Notes under the pieces: model-generated
Databases searched by the model: none
What the model was told of the DNA's origin: nothing
Seen by the model: only the letters and a program-made list of their open reading frames with translations
Position numbers and translations under genes: made by a program
Shown here: in pieces, positions 25,582 through 35,542 of the stretch
Layout: each line of letters starts with the position of its first letter
Numbering within the stretch: the stretch's first letter is position 1
Assembly (NCBI RefSeq): GCF_000717875.1
Contig: NZ_JOCT01000022.1
Span: 113,966 to 177,965 of the forward strand
Direction of reading: 5' to 3'
Origin: Streptomyces sp. NRRL S-455
Lineage (GTDB): Bacteria > Actinomycetota > Actinomycetes > Streptomycetales > Streptomycetaceae
DNA length: 64,000 bases

Positions 25582-27303
25582 TCAGGACAGCGGCGGGTAC
25601 GCGTTCTGCATCAGCTGCCGGAACTGGGCGGAGAACCACTTCCCGGACAGCGGCGCGTCCGGCAGGGCACCGGACATGTTGTGGTTGTTGCGCGGGTTGC
25701 CCGTGTAGGTGGGGTCGCACATCCGGTCGAAGCCCTTGCCCTCGTCGTTGTCGATGGCCTTGCTCGACCCGTCGGACTCGCCCGGCGGCTTCATCCACAC
25801 GTACGCGTCGATCCCGGCAGCCGGGTTGGCCTGCGGACGTTCGCCGAGGCCGGCTCCGGCCTGGTTGCACCAGTTGCCGGGGTTGAAGCGGCGGTCGTAG
25901 CGACCGCCGTCGACATACGCGTCGACGGAGGTCTGGGGACCGGGACCGGCGGGCCGTGCACTGCCGCCCCAGCCATTGCGGGAGGTGTCGATCAGCATGC
26001 CGATGCCGGACGGGAAGCCGACCGAGACGAGCTGGTTGCGGAAGGCCTGGGCGAAGGACAGCTCGTCCGTGTAGCGGTTCCAGTCCACCCACTTGGACTC
26101 GCGGACCGACTTGCCGGCCACGTTGTCGGTGATGGAGAAGTTCTCCTCCTTCAGCGCGCTGTAGTTCGCCGTGTTGGTGATGAAGCCGTGCACGTCGTTG
26201 ACGGTCGCACCCTCGGCGGTCGCCGCCTCCTTGAACAGGGTCGCGGAAGGACCGAAGTTGTCGTCCCAGCCGATCCAGCCGTGGTGTCCGGCGTCGACGT
26301 AGTTGTAGACGTTCGGCACGTCGCCGAGCTTGTTCAGCGCGTAGCCGACGCCCTTGATGTAGTTGCCGTTGGCCTTCATCACGTCGCACTGCGGGGTGGC
26401 CGTCGGGCGACTGCCGGTGTTGGTGACGAGGTTGGGCAGCGAGTCGATCTCGACCGTGGTGACGATCCGCAGGCCGGCGTACTTGGAGTCCGCGAGGATC
26501 GCCTTGATCGGGTCGATGTACTCGGTCTTGTAACGGCCGATCTCGTCGGCCTTCAACTCGCCGTTGGAGGCGAGGGCGGCGCAGTCGCGGCCGGGCAGGT
26601 TGTAGATCACGAGCTGGACGACGAGTTCGCCGGAGCCCTTCTGGCGCAGCGCCTCGTCGAGGTGGGCGCGCAGGCCCATCTTGCCGCCGGCTCCGTTGAT
26701 CGCCGCGATGCGGTCCAGCCAGATGCCGGTCGGCTGGTTGGCGACGCGGCTGCCGCCCGGCTCGGCGGCGGCGTTCGCGGACCACTCCGGGTTCACGTAC
26801 ACCTTGGCGCCCTCGTAGGGGTTGTTCACCCGGTTGGACGGGCCGCCGGGGTCCGGCGGATCGGTGGGTCCGCCGGGGCCGCCGTCGTCGACGTTGCAGG
26901 TCACGCCGTCGAGGGTGAAGGTGGCCGGGATCGCGTTGCTGCCGCTGTAGCTGCCCTGGAATCCGAAGCTGACCGAAGCACCGGTGGCGAGCTGGGCGTT
27001 GTAGCTCTCGTTGGCCGCGGTGACGGCGGCACCGCTCTGGCTGAGCTTGGCGTTCCAGCCGCTGGTGACCTTCTGGTTCCCGGCGTAGGACCACTTCAGC
27101 GACCAGGACGACTTGGCGGCGCTGTTGTTGGTGATGGTCACGGCAGCCGTGAAGCCGGTGCTCCACTGGTTCTGGATCTTGTAGTCGACGGTGCAGGGGA
27201 CGGCGGCGGCGCCGGCACCGTCCGGATCGACGGCGAACGCGGTGCCGGTGGCACCGCCGACCAGGGCCATGGCGGCCAGTAACGCTGTTCTCGTACGGCT
27301 CAT
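25582..27303 (-). CDS. Secreted GH6 cellulase (cellobiohydrolase-like) with N-terminal CBM2
   Basis: This 573-residue protein has a signal peptide (about 1-24), a CBM2 cellulose-binding module (about 36-137), a Gly/Pro-rich linker (138-157) and a GH6 catalytic domain (about 160-573). Key acids are Asp240 (NLPGRDCAALASNGE) and Asp287 (TVEIDSLPN). The latter matches the general-acid position of GH6 enzymes. Length and loops resemble the bacterial exo-acting Cel6B type, so it likely frees cellobiose from non-reducing chain ends. It diverges from the GH48 gene across a region with two CebR-type boxes, so cello-oligosaccharide induction is likely. Confidence 0.96.
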   Translation of the reverse strand: MSRTRTALLAAMALVGGATGTAFAVDPDGAGAAAVPCTVDYKIQNQWSTGFTAAVTITNNSAAKSSWSLKWSYAGNQKVTSGWNAKLSQSGAAVTAANESYNAQLATGASVSFGFQGSYSGSNAIPATFTLDGVTCNVDDGGPGGPTDPPDPGGPSNRVNNPYEGAKVYVNPEWSANAAAEPGGSRVANQPTGIWLDRIAAINGAGGKMGLRAHLDEALRQKGSGELVVQLVIYNLPGRDCAALASNGELKADEIGRYKTEYIDPIKAILADSKYAGLRIVTTVEIDSLPNLVTNTGSRPTATPQCDVMKANGNYIKGVGYALNKLGDVPNVYNYVDAGHHGWIGWDDNFGPSATLFKEAATAEGATVNDVHGFITNTANYSALKEENFSITDNVAGKSVRESKWVDWNRYTDELSFAQAFRNQLVSVGFPSGIGMLIDTSRNGWGGSARPAGPGPQTSVDAYVDGGRYDRRFNPGNWCNQAGAGLGERPQANPAAGIDAYVWMKPPGESDGSSKAIDNDEGKGFDRMCDPTYTGNPRNNHNMSGALPDAPLSGKWFSAQFRQLMQNAYPPLS

Positions 27304-27499
27304 GAGGGCGGGTATCCCTTTCGGTCGTGGGGGTGTCAGCCGTTCAGGGCGCGCTCCGGCAAGGACATGAGGAACCCGGCATGGGACTCGCGCAGAGGGG
27401 GGCAGCCGCGCTGGGGGCGGCTTGAAGTACTGAACGCGAGGGGTGTCGCATGAGCGACTCCTTGCAGGTCGGGCATGCCGTGACGGACGCGTCGACTGA

Positions 27500-27513
27500 T
27501 GGAATCGCTCCCA
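27500..27513 (-). promoter_or_regulatory. Imperfect CebR-type operator near the GH6 gene
   Basis: TGGAATCGCTCCCA matches the CebR consensus TGGGAGCGCTCCCA at 12 of 14 positions. It lies about 190 bp upstream of the GH6 start. CebR is the LacI-family repressor that releases DNA when bound to cello-oligosaccharides. Confidence 0.7.
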
Positions 27514-27641
27514 CTGGTGTCAAGGAAGGTAGCGCCAAGTGTCGGCAAAGAACAGGGGAGTCACTGACTTTCGCTCAAGAAGTGCGCCGAAGTTTTTCGA
27601 CTCTTCAAGGCCCTTGACCGATACCTGTGGCGACTTCACCA

Positions 27642-27655
27642 TGGGAGCGCTCCCA
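27642..27655 (+). promoter_or_regulatory. Perfect CebR-type operator upstream of the GH48 gene
   Basis: TGGGAGCGCTCCCA is a perfect 14-bp palindrome identical to the CebR consensus. It lies 47 bp before the GH48 start, where it would block the promoter until cellobiose or cellotriose is present. The cebR gene itself is not in the window. Confidence 0.9.
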
Positions 27656-27702
27656 CTGGTTCAAGCCTTGACTTCTCCGAGCCGCAAGGAGGAACCAGCA
27701 CG

Positions 27703-30621
27703 ATGCATCCCCCACCCCGGAGACGGAGAGCCGCGCGGCGCCTGTGGACCGCCGCGCTCGCCGCTCTCGCGCTTCCGTTGACGATGCTCTCCTCAGGGTC
27801 GACTCCCGCGCAGGCGGCGGCACTTCAGTGCAGTGTCGACTACAAGACGAACGACTGGGGCTCCGGTTTCACGGTGGACCTGACCCTCACCAACCGCGGC
27901 ACGGACGTCATCGACGGCTGGACGCTGACCTACGCCTACTCCGGCAACCAGAAGCTGGGCAACGGCTGGAACGGCACGTGGTCGCAGTCCGGCCAGAACA
28001 TCACCGTGAAGAACGCCCCCCACAACGCGCGGGTCGCCGCGGGCGCCGCCGTCTCCACCGGTGCCCAGTTCAGCTACAGCGGCAGCAACACCGCGCCGAC
28101 GTCCTTCTCGGTCAACGGCACCGCCTGCACCGGCGCGCACCAGCCGCCCATCGCGGTGCTGACCAGCCCGGCCGCGGGAGCCGTCTACACCCAGGGTGAA
28201 GCGGTCCCGCTCGCGGCCACCGCCGCCGCCGCGGACAACGCCACCATCAGCAAGGTCGAGTTCTACGACGACACCAAGCTGCTCGGCACGGACACGAGCG
28301 CGCCCTACACGCTGTCCGTCTCGAATTTGACGGTGGGCAGTCATTCCCTGGTGGCGAAGGCCTACGACAGCATGGGGGCCTCCGCGGACTCCACGCCGGT
28401 CGGCATCACGGTCGCGTCCGGTCCCACCGTCGTCGCCTCGCCGCTCCAACTGGGCGTGCAGTCCGGCAAGTCGGGCACGTACGAGGTGAAGCTGTCCAAG
28501 CAGCCGGCCTCCAACGTGACGGTGACATCGGCCCGCGCCAGCGGCAACTCGGGCCTGTCGGTGTCAGCCGGCGCCTCGCTCACCTTCACCCCGCAGAACT
28601 GGAACACCGCGCAGAAGGTGACCGTCGCGGCCGACGGCTCCGGTACGGGTTCCGCCGTCTTCGAGTCGACCGCCCCGGGCCACGCCAAGGCCTCGGTCAC
28701 CGTGACCCAGCTGGCGGCGACGAAGGACTACGACGCCCGTTTCCTGGAGCTGTACGGGAAGATCACCAACCCGGCGAACGGCTACTTCTCCCCCGAGGGC
28801 ATCCCGTACCACTCGGTCGAGACGCTGATCGTCGAGGCGCCGGACCACGGCCACGAGACCACCTCGGAGGCGTACAGCTACCTCCTGTGGCTCCAGGCCA
28901 TGTACGGCAAGGTGACCGGCGACTGGTCCAAGTTCAACGGCGCCTGGGAGATCATGGAGAAGTACATGATCCCCACCAAGGCCGACCAGCCGACCAACTC
29001 CTTCTACAACGCCTCCAAGCCGGCGACCTACGCACCCGAGCTGGACACGCCGAACGAGTACCCGGCCAAGCTCGACTCCGGGGTCTCGGTCGGCCGGGAC
29101 CCGATCGCGGCCGAGCTGAAGAGCGCGTACGGCACGGACGACGTCTACGGCATGCACTGGCTGCAGGACGTCGACAACGTCTACGGCTACGGCAACTCCC
29201 CCGGGAAGTGCGAGGCGGGCCCGTCGGACACCGGCCCGTCGTACATCAACACCTTCCAGCGCGGTGCGCAGGAGTCGGTGTGGGAGACGGTGCCGCAGCC
29301 GACCTGTGACGCCTTCAAGTACGGCGGCAAGAACGGCTATCTGGACCTGTTCACGGGTGACGCGTCCTACGCCAAGCAGTGGAAGTTCACCAACGCCCCG
29401 GACGCCGACGCCCGTGCGGTGCAGGCCGCCTACTGGGCCGACATCTGGGCCAAGCAGCAGGGCAAGGGCTCGGACGTCTCCGCGACCGTGGGCAAGGCCG
29501 CGAAGATGGGCGACTACCTGCGCTACTCGATGTACGACAAGTACTTCAAGAAGGTCGGCAACTGCGTCGGTCCCTCGGCCTGCCCGGCGGGAACCGGCAA
29601 GGACGCCTCGTTCTACCTGATGTCCTGGTACTACGCCTGGGGCGGCGCCACGGACACCAGTGCCGGCTGGGCCTGGCGCATCGGCTCCAGCCACGCCCAC
29701 GGCGGCTACCAGAACCCGCTGGCCGCCTACGCGCTCGCCAACTACGCGCCGCTGAAGCCGAAGTCGGCGACGGGCGCGGCCGACTGGGCCAAGTCCATGG
29801 ACCGGCAGCTGGAGTTCTACCGCTGGCTCCAGTCGGACGAGGGCGCCATCGCGGGCGGCGCGACCAACAGCTGGCAGGGCCGCTACGCGACCCCGCCCGC
29901 CGGGAAGTCGACGTTCTACGGCATGTACTACGACGAGAAGCCCGTGTACCACGACCCGCCGTCCAACCAGTGGTTCGGCTTCCAGGCGTGGTCCATGGAG
30001 CGGGTCGCCGAGCTGTACCAGCAGACCGGGAACGCACAGGCCAAGACGGTCCTCGACAAGTGGGTCGACTGGGCGCTGTCCAAGACCACGTTCAACCCGG
30101 ACGGCACGTTCCGCATCCCGTCGACGCTCCAGTGGTCGGGCCAGCCCGACACCTGGAACGCCTCCAGCCCCGGCTCCAACAGCGGGCTGCACGTCACCGT
30201 CGCCGACTACACCAACGACGTCGGGGTGGCGGCCGCGTACGCCAAGACGCTGACGTACTACGCCGACCGGTCCGGTGACACGGAGGCCGCGACGGCCGCG
30301 AAGAAGCTGCTGGACGGGATGTGGGCCAACCACCAGGACGCACTCGGGGTCGCCGTTCCGGAGACCCGCGCGGACTACAACCGGTTCGACGACCGGGTGG
30401 TCGTGCCGAGTGGCTGGACGGGCACGATGCCGAACGGTGACGCGATCAACTCGTCGTCGACGTTCGACTCGATCCGGTCCTTCTACAAGGACGATCCCTC
30501 CTGGTCGAAGATCGAGAGTTACCTCGCGGGCGGGGCGGTTCCGTCCTTCACGTACCACCGGTTCTGGGCTCAGGCGGACATCGCGCTGGCCATGGGCTCG
30601 TACGCGGAGCTTCTCGAATAG
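27703..30621 (+). CDS. Secreted GH48 exocellulase with CBM2 and Ig-like domains
   Basis: This 972-residue protein has an Arg-rich signal peptide ending near AQAAA, a CBM2 (about 41-142), an Ig-like domain (about 146-235), a second beta-sandwich (about 240-335) and a full GH48 (alpha/alpha)6 domain (about 345-972). The catalytic region [13 protein letters not shown] and [16 protein letters not shown] (about residues 368-397) carries the conserved Glu residues. GH48 enzymes are processive and act from reducing ends, complementing GH6 cellobiohydrolases; the pair is the core of actinomycete cellulose breakdown. The ATG follows AAGGAGGAACC. Control is likely by the CebR box 47 bp upstream. Confidence 0.97.
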   Translation: MHPPPRRRRAARRLWTAALAALALPLTMLSSGSTPAQAAALQCSVDYKTNDWGSGFTVDLTLTNRGTDVIDGWTLTYAYSGNQKLGNGWNGTWSQSGQNITVKNAPHNARVAAGAAVSTGAQFSYSGSNTAPTSFSVNGTACTGAHQPPIAVLTSPAAGAVYTQGEAVPLAATAAAADNATISKVEFYDDTKLLGTDTSAPYTLSVSNLTVGSHSLVAKAYDSMGASADSTPVGITVASGPTVVASPLQLGVQSGKSGTYEVKLSKQPASNVTVTSARASGNSGLSVSAGASLTFTPQNWNTAQKVTVAADGSGTGSAVFESTAPGHAKASVTVTQLAATKDYDARFLELYGKITNPANGYFSPEGIPYHSVETLIVEAPDHGHETTSEAYSYLLWLQAMYGKVTGDWSKFNGAWEIMEKYMIPTKADQPTNSFYNASKPATYAPELDTPNEYPAKLDSGVSVGRDPIAAELKSAYGTDDVYGMHWLQDVDNVYGYGNSPGKCEAGPSDTGPSYINTFQRGAQESVWETVPQPTCDAFKYGGKNGYLDLFTGDASYAKQWKFTNAPDADARAVQAAYWADIWAKQQGKGSDVSATVGKAAKMGDYLRYSMYDKYFKKVGNCVGPSACPAGTGKDASFYLMSWYYAWGGATDTSAGWAWRIGSSHAHGGYQNPLAAYALANYAPLKPKSATGAADWAKSMDRQLEFYRWLQSDEGAIAGGATNSWQGRYATPPAGKSTFYGMYYDEKPVYHDPPSNQWFGFQAWSMERVAELYQQTGNAQAKTVLDKWVDWALSKTTFNPDGTFRIPSTLQWSGQPDTWNASSPGSNSGLHVTVADYTNDVGVAAAYAKTLTYYADRSGDTEAATAAKKLLDGMWANHQDALGVAVPETRADYNRFDDRVVVPSGWTGTMPNGDAINSSSTFDSIRSFYKDDPSWSKIESYLAGGAVPSFTYHRFWAQADIALAMGSYAELLE

Positions 30622-30672
30622 CCCCCGCCGGGCGCTCCACGGGTCGGGCGGTCGTCATCTGCGGGCCGTATG

Positions 30673-30700
30673 TGGCTGGTCGCGCCGTTCGCCGCTCCCC
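30673..30700. repeat. Degenerate copy of the TGGTCGCGC dispersed repeat
   Basis: GGCTGGTCGCGCCGTTC followed by GCCGCTCCCC resembles the repeat found at 14247-14280 and 60188-60245. It lies in the spacer after the GH48 gene. Confidence 0.45.
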
Positions 30701-30727
30701 CAAAGCAGCGTCCGAAGCTCTGCGTAC

Positions 30728-30754
30728 GTGGCCCCGCACCTGACGCGGGGCCAC
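30728..30754 (+). terminator. First of two adjacent hairpins between GH48 and GH74 genes
   Basis: GTGGCCCCGC and GCGGGGCCAC form a perfect 10-bp stem with a 7-nt loop, 107 nt after the GH48 stop. It probably terminates GH48 transcription, or it forms part of a structured GH74 leader. Confidence 0.65.
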
Positions 30755-30757
30755 CTC

Positions 30758-30794
30758 GGCCGGGCGGCTCCACCCGCACGGGAGCCGCCCGGCC
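30758..30794 (+). terminator. Second hairpin, just before the GH74 gene
   Basis: GGCCGGGCGGCTCC and GGAGCCGCCCGGCC form a perfect 14-bp stem with a 9-nt loop, starting 3 nt after the previous hairpin. It ends 34 nt before the GH74 GTG. That is so close that GH74 transcription must start beyond it or cross it. Confidence 0.65.
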
Positions 30795-30828
30795 CTCGCA
30801 CGTTCCCCCTCACGGAAGGAACCCCACC

Positions 30829-33483
30829 GTGCGAAGAACCCGTATCCTCACGGCGGTTCTCGCCCTGGCCGCCGGTCTGCTGTCGGGCGCCCCCACCGCC
30901 CTGGCCGCCAACCGGCCGTCGGAGAGGATCGCCGCCGACACCTACACCTGGAAGAACGCCCGGATCGACGGGGGCGGCTTCGTCCCCGGGATCGTTTTCA
31001 ACCGCTCCGAGAAGAACCTCGCGTACGCCCGCACCGACATCGGCGGTGCCTACCGCTGGCAGGAGTCGACGAAGAGCTGGACGCCACTGCTGGACTCGGT
31101 CGGGTGGGACGACTGGGGACACACCGGGGTCGTCAGCATCGCCTCCGACTCCGTCGATCCGAACCGGGTGTACGCGGCGGTCGGGACGTACACCAACAGC
31201 TGGGACCCGAAGAACGGCGCCGTCATGCGCTCCTCCGACCGCGGGGCGAGCTGGCGGAAGACGAACCTGCCGTTCAAGCTGGGCGGCAACATGCCGGGGC
31301 GGGGCATGGGCGAGCGGCTGGCGGTCGACCCGAACCGGAACAGCGTGCTGTATCTGGGCGCGCCCAGCGGCAAAGGGCTGTGGCGGTCGACGGACTCGGG
31401 GGTCACCTGGTCGCAGGTCGCCGGCTTCCCCAATCCCGGCACCTACGTGCAGGACCCGAGCGACAGCTCCGGCTACGCGTCCGACAACCAGGGCATCGTG
31501 TGGGTCACCTTCGACGAGTCCACCGGCACGGCCGGCAGCGCCACGAAGACGATCTACGTCGGGGTCGCCGACAAGGACAACGCGGTGTACCGGTCGACGG
31601 ACGCGGGCGCGAGCTGGCAGCGACTGGCCGGGCAGCCCACCGGCTACCTCGCCCACAAAGGCGTCCTGGACGCGAAGAACGGACACCTCTACCTCGCCTA
31701 CAGCGACAAGGGCGGGCCGTACGACGGCGGCAAGGGCCGGTTGTGGCGGTACGCGACCGCCACCGGTGCCTGGACCGACATCAGCCCGGTGGCGGAGGCC
31801 GACACCTTCTACGGTTTCAGCGGGCTGACCGTGGACCGCCAGAAGCCCGGCACGGTCATGGCGACGGCGTACAGCGCCTGGTGGCCGGACACGCAGATCT
31901 TCCGCTCCACGGACAGCGGCGCCACCTGGACCAAGGCGTGGGACTACACGTCCTATCCGAACCGCGAGAACCGCTACACCATGGACGTCTCGTCCTCGCC
32001 CTGGCTGACCTGGGGCGCGCACCCGCAACCGCCCGAACAGACCCCGAAGCTCGGGTGGATGACGGAAGCCCTGGAAATCGACCCGTTCGACTCCGCTCGC
32101 ATGATGTACGGGACAGGCGCGACGATCTACGGCACCGAGAACCTCACGAACTGGGACAGCGGAGGCAAGTTCACCGTCAAACCGATGGTGCGGGGGCTGG
32201 AGGAGACGGCGGTCAACGACCTCGCCTCTCCCCCGTCGGGCGCCCCGCTGCTCAGCGCGCTCGGTGATGTCGGCGGGTTCCGGCACACGGACCTGACGAA
32301 GGTGCCGTCGATGATGTTCACGCAGCCCACCTTCACGACGACCACCAGCCTGGACTTCGCCGAGTCCAACCCGAACACGGTGGTCCGGGTCGGCAACCTC
32401 GACTCGGGCCCGCACATCGCGTTCTCGACGGACAACGGCGCCAACTGGTTCGCCGGGACGGACCCGTCGGGCGTGAGCGGCGGCGGCACGGTCGCGTCGG
32501 CCGCGGACGGCAGCCGCTTCGTGTGGAGCCCCGAGGGTGCCGGTGTGCACCACGCGACCGGCTTCGGCACGTCGTGGCAGGCGTCGGGCGGGATCCCGGC
32601 CGGGGCGATCGTCGAGTCGGACCGGGTCGACCCGAAGACCTTCTACGGATTCAAGTCCGGGAAGTTCTACATCAGTACGGACGGCGGGGCGACGTTCAAG
32701 GAGTCCCCGGCGACCGGGCTGCCGAGCGGCGACAGCGTCCGCTTCAAGGCACTGCCCGGCGGGAAGGGCGACGTATGGCTGGCGGGCGGTGCGACGGACG
32801 GCGCGTACGGCCTGTGGCACTCCACGGACGGCGGGGTGAGTTTCACGAAGCTCTCAGGCGTCGAGCAGGCCGACACCATCGGCTTCGGCAAGGCGGCACC
32901 CGGGGCCTCCTACCAGACGCTCTACACCAGCGCGAAGATCGGCGGTGTCCGGGGCATCTTCCGCTCCACGGACAAGGGCGCGAGCTGGACGCGCGTCAAC
33001 GACGACGCCCACCAGTGGGGCTGGACGGGAGCGGCGATCACCGGTGACCCGAGGGTGTACGGCCGTGTCTACGTCTCCACGAACGGGCGTGGCGTCATCT
33101 ACGGCGACAGCTCCGACGGCGGGACGACGGACCCGGGTCCCGGCCCCGACCCGACGCCCACCGGTGCCTGCGCGGTGACCTACAAGGTCACCAGCCAGTG
33201 GGCGGGCGGCTTCCAGGGCGAGGTCCAGCTCACCAACACCGGTACCGGCCCCTGGACCGGCTGGTCCCTCACGTGGTCCTTCCCCGACGGCCAGAAGCTG
33301 GCCCAGGCGTGGAACGCGGAGGCGGCGCAGTCGGGTACGGCGGTCACGGCGAAGAACGTCGGATGGAACGGCAACGTGGCCACGGGCTCGTCGGTGAGCT
33401 TCGGCTTCACGGCGAGCTGGTCGGGGACGAACACGAAACCGACCGCGTTCAAGCTGGGTGACCAGAGCTGCAAGGTCGCCTGA
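30829..33483 (+). CDS. Secreted GH74 xyloglucanase with C-terminal CBM2
   Basis: This 884-residue protein has a signal peptide (about 1-27), two seven-bladed propellers forming the GH74 domain (about 35-745), a Gly/Pro/Asp linker and a CBM2 (about 780-884). The two catalytic Asp residues match Asp70 (ARTDIGGAYRW) and the Asp of ALGDVGGFRH near residue 480. Repeated Asp-box-like motifs (SSDRGASW, STDSGVTW, STDAGASW) mark the blades. It cuts the glucan backbone of xyloglucan, complementing the cellulases beside it. The GTG follows GGAAGGA; a longer upstream frame has no signal peptide start. Confidence 0.95.
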   Translation: MRRTRILTAVLALAAGLLSGAPTALAANRPSERIAADTYTWKNARIDGGGFVPGIVFNRSEKNLAYARTDIGGAYRWQESTKSWTPLLDSVGWDDWGHTGVVSIASDSVDPNRVYAAVGTYTNSWDPKNGAVMRSSDRGASWRKTNLPFKLGGNMPGRGMGERLAVDPNRNSVLYLGAPSGKGLWRSTDSGVTWSQVAGFPNPGTYVQDPSDSSGYASDNQGIVWVTFDESTGTAGSATKTIYVGVADKDNAVYRSTDAGASWQRLAGQPTGYLAHKGVLDAKNGHLYLAYSDKGGPYDGGKGRLWRYATATGAWTDISPVAEADTFYGFSGLTVDRQKPGTVMATAYSAWWPDTQIFRSTDSGATWTKAWDYTSYPNRENRYTMDVSSSPWLTWGAHPQPPEQTPKLGWMTEALEIDPFDSARMMYGTGATIYGTENLTNWDSGGKFTVKPMVRGLEETAVNDLASPPSGAPLLSALGDVGGFRHTDLTKVPSMMFTQPTFTTTTSLDFAESNPNTVVRVGNLDSGPHIAFSTDNGANWFAGTDPSGVSGGGTVASAADGSRFVWSPEGAGVHHATGFGTSWQASGGIPAGAIVESDRVDPKTFYGFKSGKFYISTDGGATFKESPATGLPSGDSVRFKALPGGKGDVWLAGGATDGAYGLWHSTDGGVSFTKLSGVEQADTIGFGKAAPGASYQTLYTSAKIGGVRGIFRSTDKGASWTRVNDDAHQWGWTGAAITGDPRVYGRVYVSTNGRGVIYGDSSDGGTTDPGPGPDPTPTGACAVTYKVTSQWAGGFQGEVQLTNTGTGPWTGWSLTWSFPDGQKLAQAWNAEAAQSGTAVTAKNVGWNGNVATGSSVSFGFTASWSGTNTKPTAFKLGDQSCKVA

Positions 33484-33493
33484 GCGGGCCTTC

Positions 33494-33526
33494 GAGGGCG
33501 CGTGCCGGTTCACGGCACGCGCCCTC
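33494..33526. terminator. Bidirectional terminator between GH74 and PL11 genes
   Basis: GAGGGCGCGTGCCG and CGGCACGCGCCCTC form a perfect 14-bp stem with a 5-nt loop. It lies 10 nt past the GH74 stop and 46 nt before the stop of the convergent PL11 gene. Confidence 0.8.
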
Positions 33527-33572
33527 GGTGGTGCTCCTAGAGCTTTCACTCCCCGATCTGCTCCCCACGGAC

Positions 33573-35447
33573 CTAGGGCGTGAACACCGTCGGGCGGGGA
33601 GCCGTCGGCATGGCGTCGCCGATGAAGAAGCTCGGGTGCGGGGGCTGGTTGTACGCGGTGTTCTGCCAGGCCAGGGCCGTGCGGTACTGCGTGTCGTGGA
33701 GCAGGGTGGTGATCTTCGTGCTGGTCTCGTGCGGGGTCGAGTAGATGCGCAGGGCCGTGTTGCCGCTCGTGCGCCAGACGACCTCCTCGCGCCAGTCGCC
33801 GAAGAGGTCGCCCGACAGCACCGGCGTGGACTTCGTGCCGTTGTTGGAGGAGACGCCGGAGCCGGTCAGCAGGCGGGTGTCGGCCGACGTGCCGTACTTG
33901 TCGATGCGGGTGCCGTCGAGGAGTTCACGGACGGGGTCACCGTCCCACCACGACAGGAAGTTGGCGCTGGACGGCTCCCTGCCGAGGGAGGCGCCGGTCG
34001 CCGAACGCAGAGTGGTGTCGGCGGCGGACCAGGCCTCGGCGCCCGCGCTGCCGGCGTAGATGTCGGCGGCTACACCGCGGCCGTTGTCGGAGCCCGACGC
34101 CGTCTGCCACAGGATGGAGCCGGTGCGCGCGTCGGCCATCCAGGAGCCGGGCTGGCTCGAGCTCTCCGAGACCTTGAAGTACTCCAGGCCCGCGCGGGAC
34201 GGGTTCAGGTCGCCGACGTGGCCGGCGTCGCCGTGGCCCAGCCTGGTGGTCCAGAGGCCGTTCCCGTTGTCGTCGACGGTCATCGCGCCGTAGACGATCT
34301 CGTCCTTGCCGTCCGCGTCGACGTCCGCGACGGACAGGCTGTGGTTGCCCTGACCGTCGTAGCCCTTGCCGCTGTTGGTGGAGGAGGAGGTGTCGAAGGT
34401 CCAACGGCGGGTGAAGGAGCCGTTCCGCCAGTCCCACGCGGCGATGACCGTGCGCGTGTAGTAGCCGCGCGCCATGACCAGGGACGGGCGGGAGCCGTCG
34501 AGGTAGGCCGTGCCCGCGAGGAAGCGGTCGACGCGGTTGCCGTAGGAGTCCCCCCAGGAGGAGACGCTGCCACGGGCCGGCACGTAGTCGACGCTCTGCA
34601 TCGCCTTGCCGGTCTGGCCGTTGAACATGGTCAGGAACTCGGGACCGGCGAGCACGTAGCCGCTGGAGTTGCGGTGGTCGGCCGAGGAGCTGCCGATGAC
34701 CGCGCCGGTGCCGTCCTTCGTTCCGTCGGCGGTCTTCATGGCGACCTCGGCCTTGCCGTCGCCGTCGTAGTCGTACACCTGGAACTGTGTGTAGTGCGCC
34801 CCGGAGCGGATGTTGCGGCCCAGGTCGATGCGCCACAGCCGGGTGCCGTCGAGCTTGAGGCCGTCGACGATCGTGTTGCCGGTGTAGCCGGACTGGGAGT
34901 TGTCCTTGGCGTTGGTGGGCTGCCACTTCAGGGCGAGGTCCAGGGCTCCGTCGCCGTCCAGGTCGCCGACGGAGGCGTCATTGGCCTCGTAGGTGTAGGA
35001 CACGCCGTCGGGGGTCGTGCCGCCTGCGGGCGGGGAGATCGGGACGTCCTTGTAGCCGGTGCGGAACTGGATCGCGTGCACCGAGTCGCCCTGCTCCACG
35101 CCGTTCACGATCGCGCGGACGGTGTAGTCGGCGTGGGAGGGGGCGCCGGAGTGGAAGTAGTTCGTGGTGCCGGTGATCGGGGTGGCGTTGACCTTCGTAC
35201 CGGCCCGGTAGACGATGAACGACACGTCGTTCGGGTCGGTGCCGAGCCAGCGCCAGCTGACCAGGTTGCCGCTGCCGGTGTGGACGCTGACCACGCCCCG
35301 GTCGAGCTTCTCGACCTGCCGGGCGGTGGCCGCCTGTGCGGCGTCGCCGGTGGCGAACGTGGTCAGGCCGGCGCCGAGGAGCGCCGCCGTGCCCAAGGCC
35401 ACCGGGAGGAGGACACGGCGTCTGCGGTGCCTGTGCGGGTGCTTCAT
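33573..35447 (-). CDS. Secreted rhamnogalacturonan lyase (PL11)
   Basis: This 624-residue protein starts with a His/Arg-rich signal peptide (about 1-39). It shows the PL11 eight-bladed propeller signature: an N-terminal RQVEKLDRGVVSVHTGSGN domain and many Asp-rich calcium loops (VGDLDGDGALDLALKW, VYDYDGDGKAEVAMKT, VADVDADGKDEIVYG). The ATG at 35447 follows AGGAGGTCCG. PL11 enzymes split the rhamnogalacturonan I backbone of pectin by beta-elimination. It extends the plant cell-wall set of this block. No CBM is fused, unlike several bacterial relatives. Confidence 0.95.
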   Translation of the reverse strand: MKHPHRHRRRRVLLPVALGTAALLGAGLTTFATGDAAQAATARQVEKLDRGVVSVHTGSGNLVSWRWLGTDPNDVSFIVYRAGTKVNATPITGTTNYFHSGAPSHADYTVRAIVNGVEQGDSVHAIQFRTGYKDVPISPPAGGTTPDGVSYTYEANDASVGDLDGDGALDLALKWQPTNAKDNSQSGYTGNTIVDGLKLDGTRLWRIDLGRNIRSGAHYTQFQVYDYDGDGKAEVAMKTADGTKDGTGAVIGSSSADHRNSSGYVLAGPEFLTMFNGQTGKAMQSVDYVPARGSVSSWGDSYGNRVDRFLAGTAYLDGSRPSLVMARGYYTRTVIAAWDWRNGSFTRRWTFDTSSSTNSGKGYDGQGNHSLSVADVDADGKDEIVYGAMTVDDNGNGLWTTRLGHGDAGHVGDLNPSRAGLEYFKVSESSSQPGSWMADARTGSILWQTASGSDNGRGVAADIYAGSAGAEAWSAADTTLRSATGASLGREPSSANFLSWWDGDPVRELLDGTRIDKYGTSADTRLLTGSGVSSNNGTKSTPVLSGDLFGDWREEVVWRTSGNTALRIYSTPHETSTKITTLLHDTQYRTALAWQNTAYNQPPHPSFFIGDAMPTAPRPTVFTP

Positions 35448-35542
35448 GGACGGACCTCCTGGGAGAAGGGGGGTTCCGTCTGTGGTCGCCGCCGGAGGCA
35501 CGGGAGTTGCCGTCTGTTTCCGCCGGGGCCTTCACTCGGGCT

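Larger units (their letters stand above)
27304..27702. promoter_or_regulatory. Divergent GH6/GH48 cellulase promoter region
   Basis: This 399-bp non-coding spacer separates the two cellulase genes. It holds one perfect and one imperfect CebR-type box and a strong ribosome site (AAGGAGGAACC) for the GH48 gene. No convincing ORF was found. Open frames on either strand here lack ribosome sites and recognisable products. Confidence 0.8.

Noticed and set aside
28564..30558. 664-codon minus-strand frame opposite the GH48 gene
   Set aside because: Arg/Val/Gly-rich antisense shadow with no domain and no ribosome site. The GH48 frame is unambiguous.
30622..30640. Possible CebR box before GH74 (GGGCGCTCC)
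   Set aside because: Only about 8 of 14 positions match the consensus, and it is about 190 bp from the start. Chance matches of this quality are expected at this GC content.
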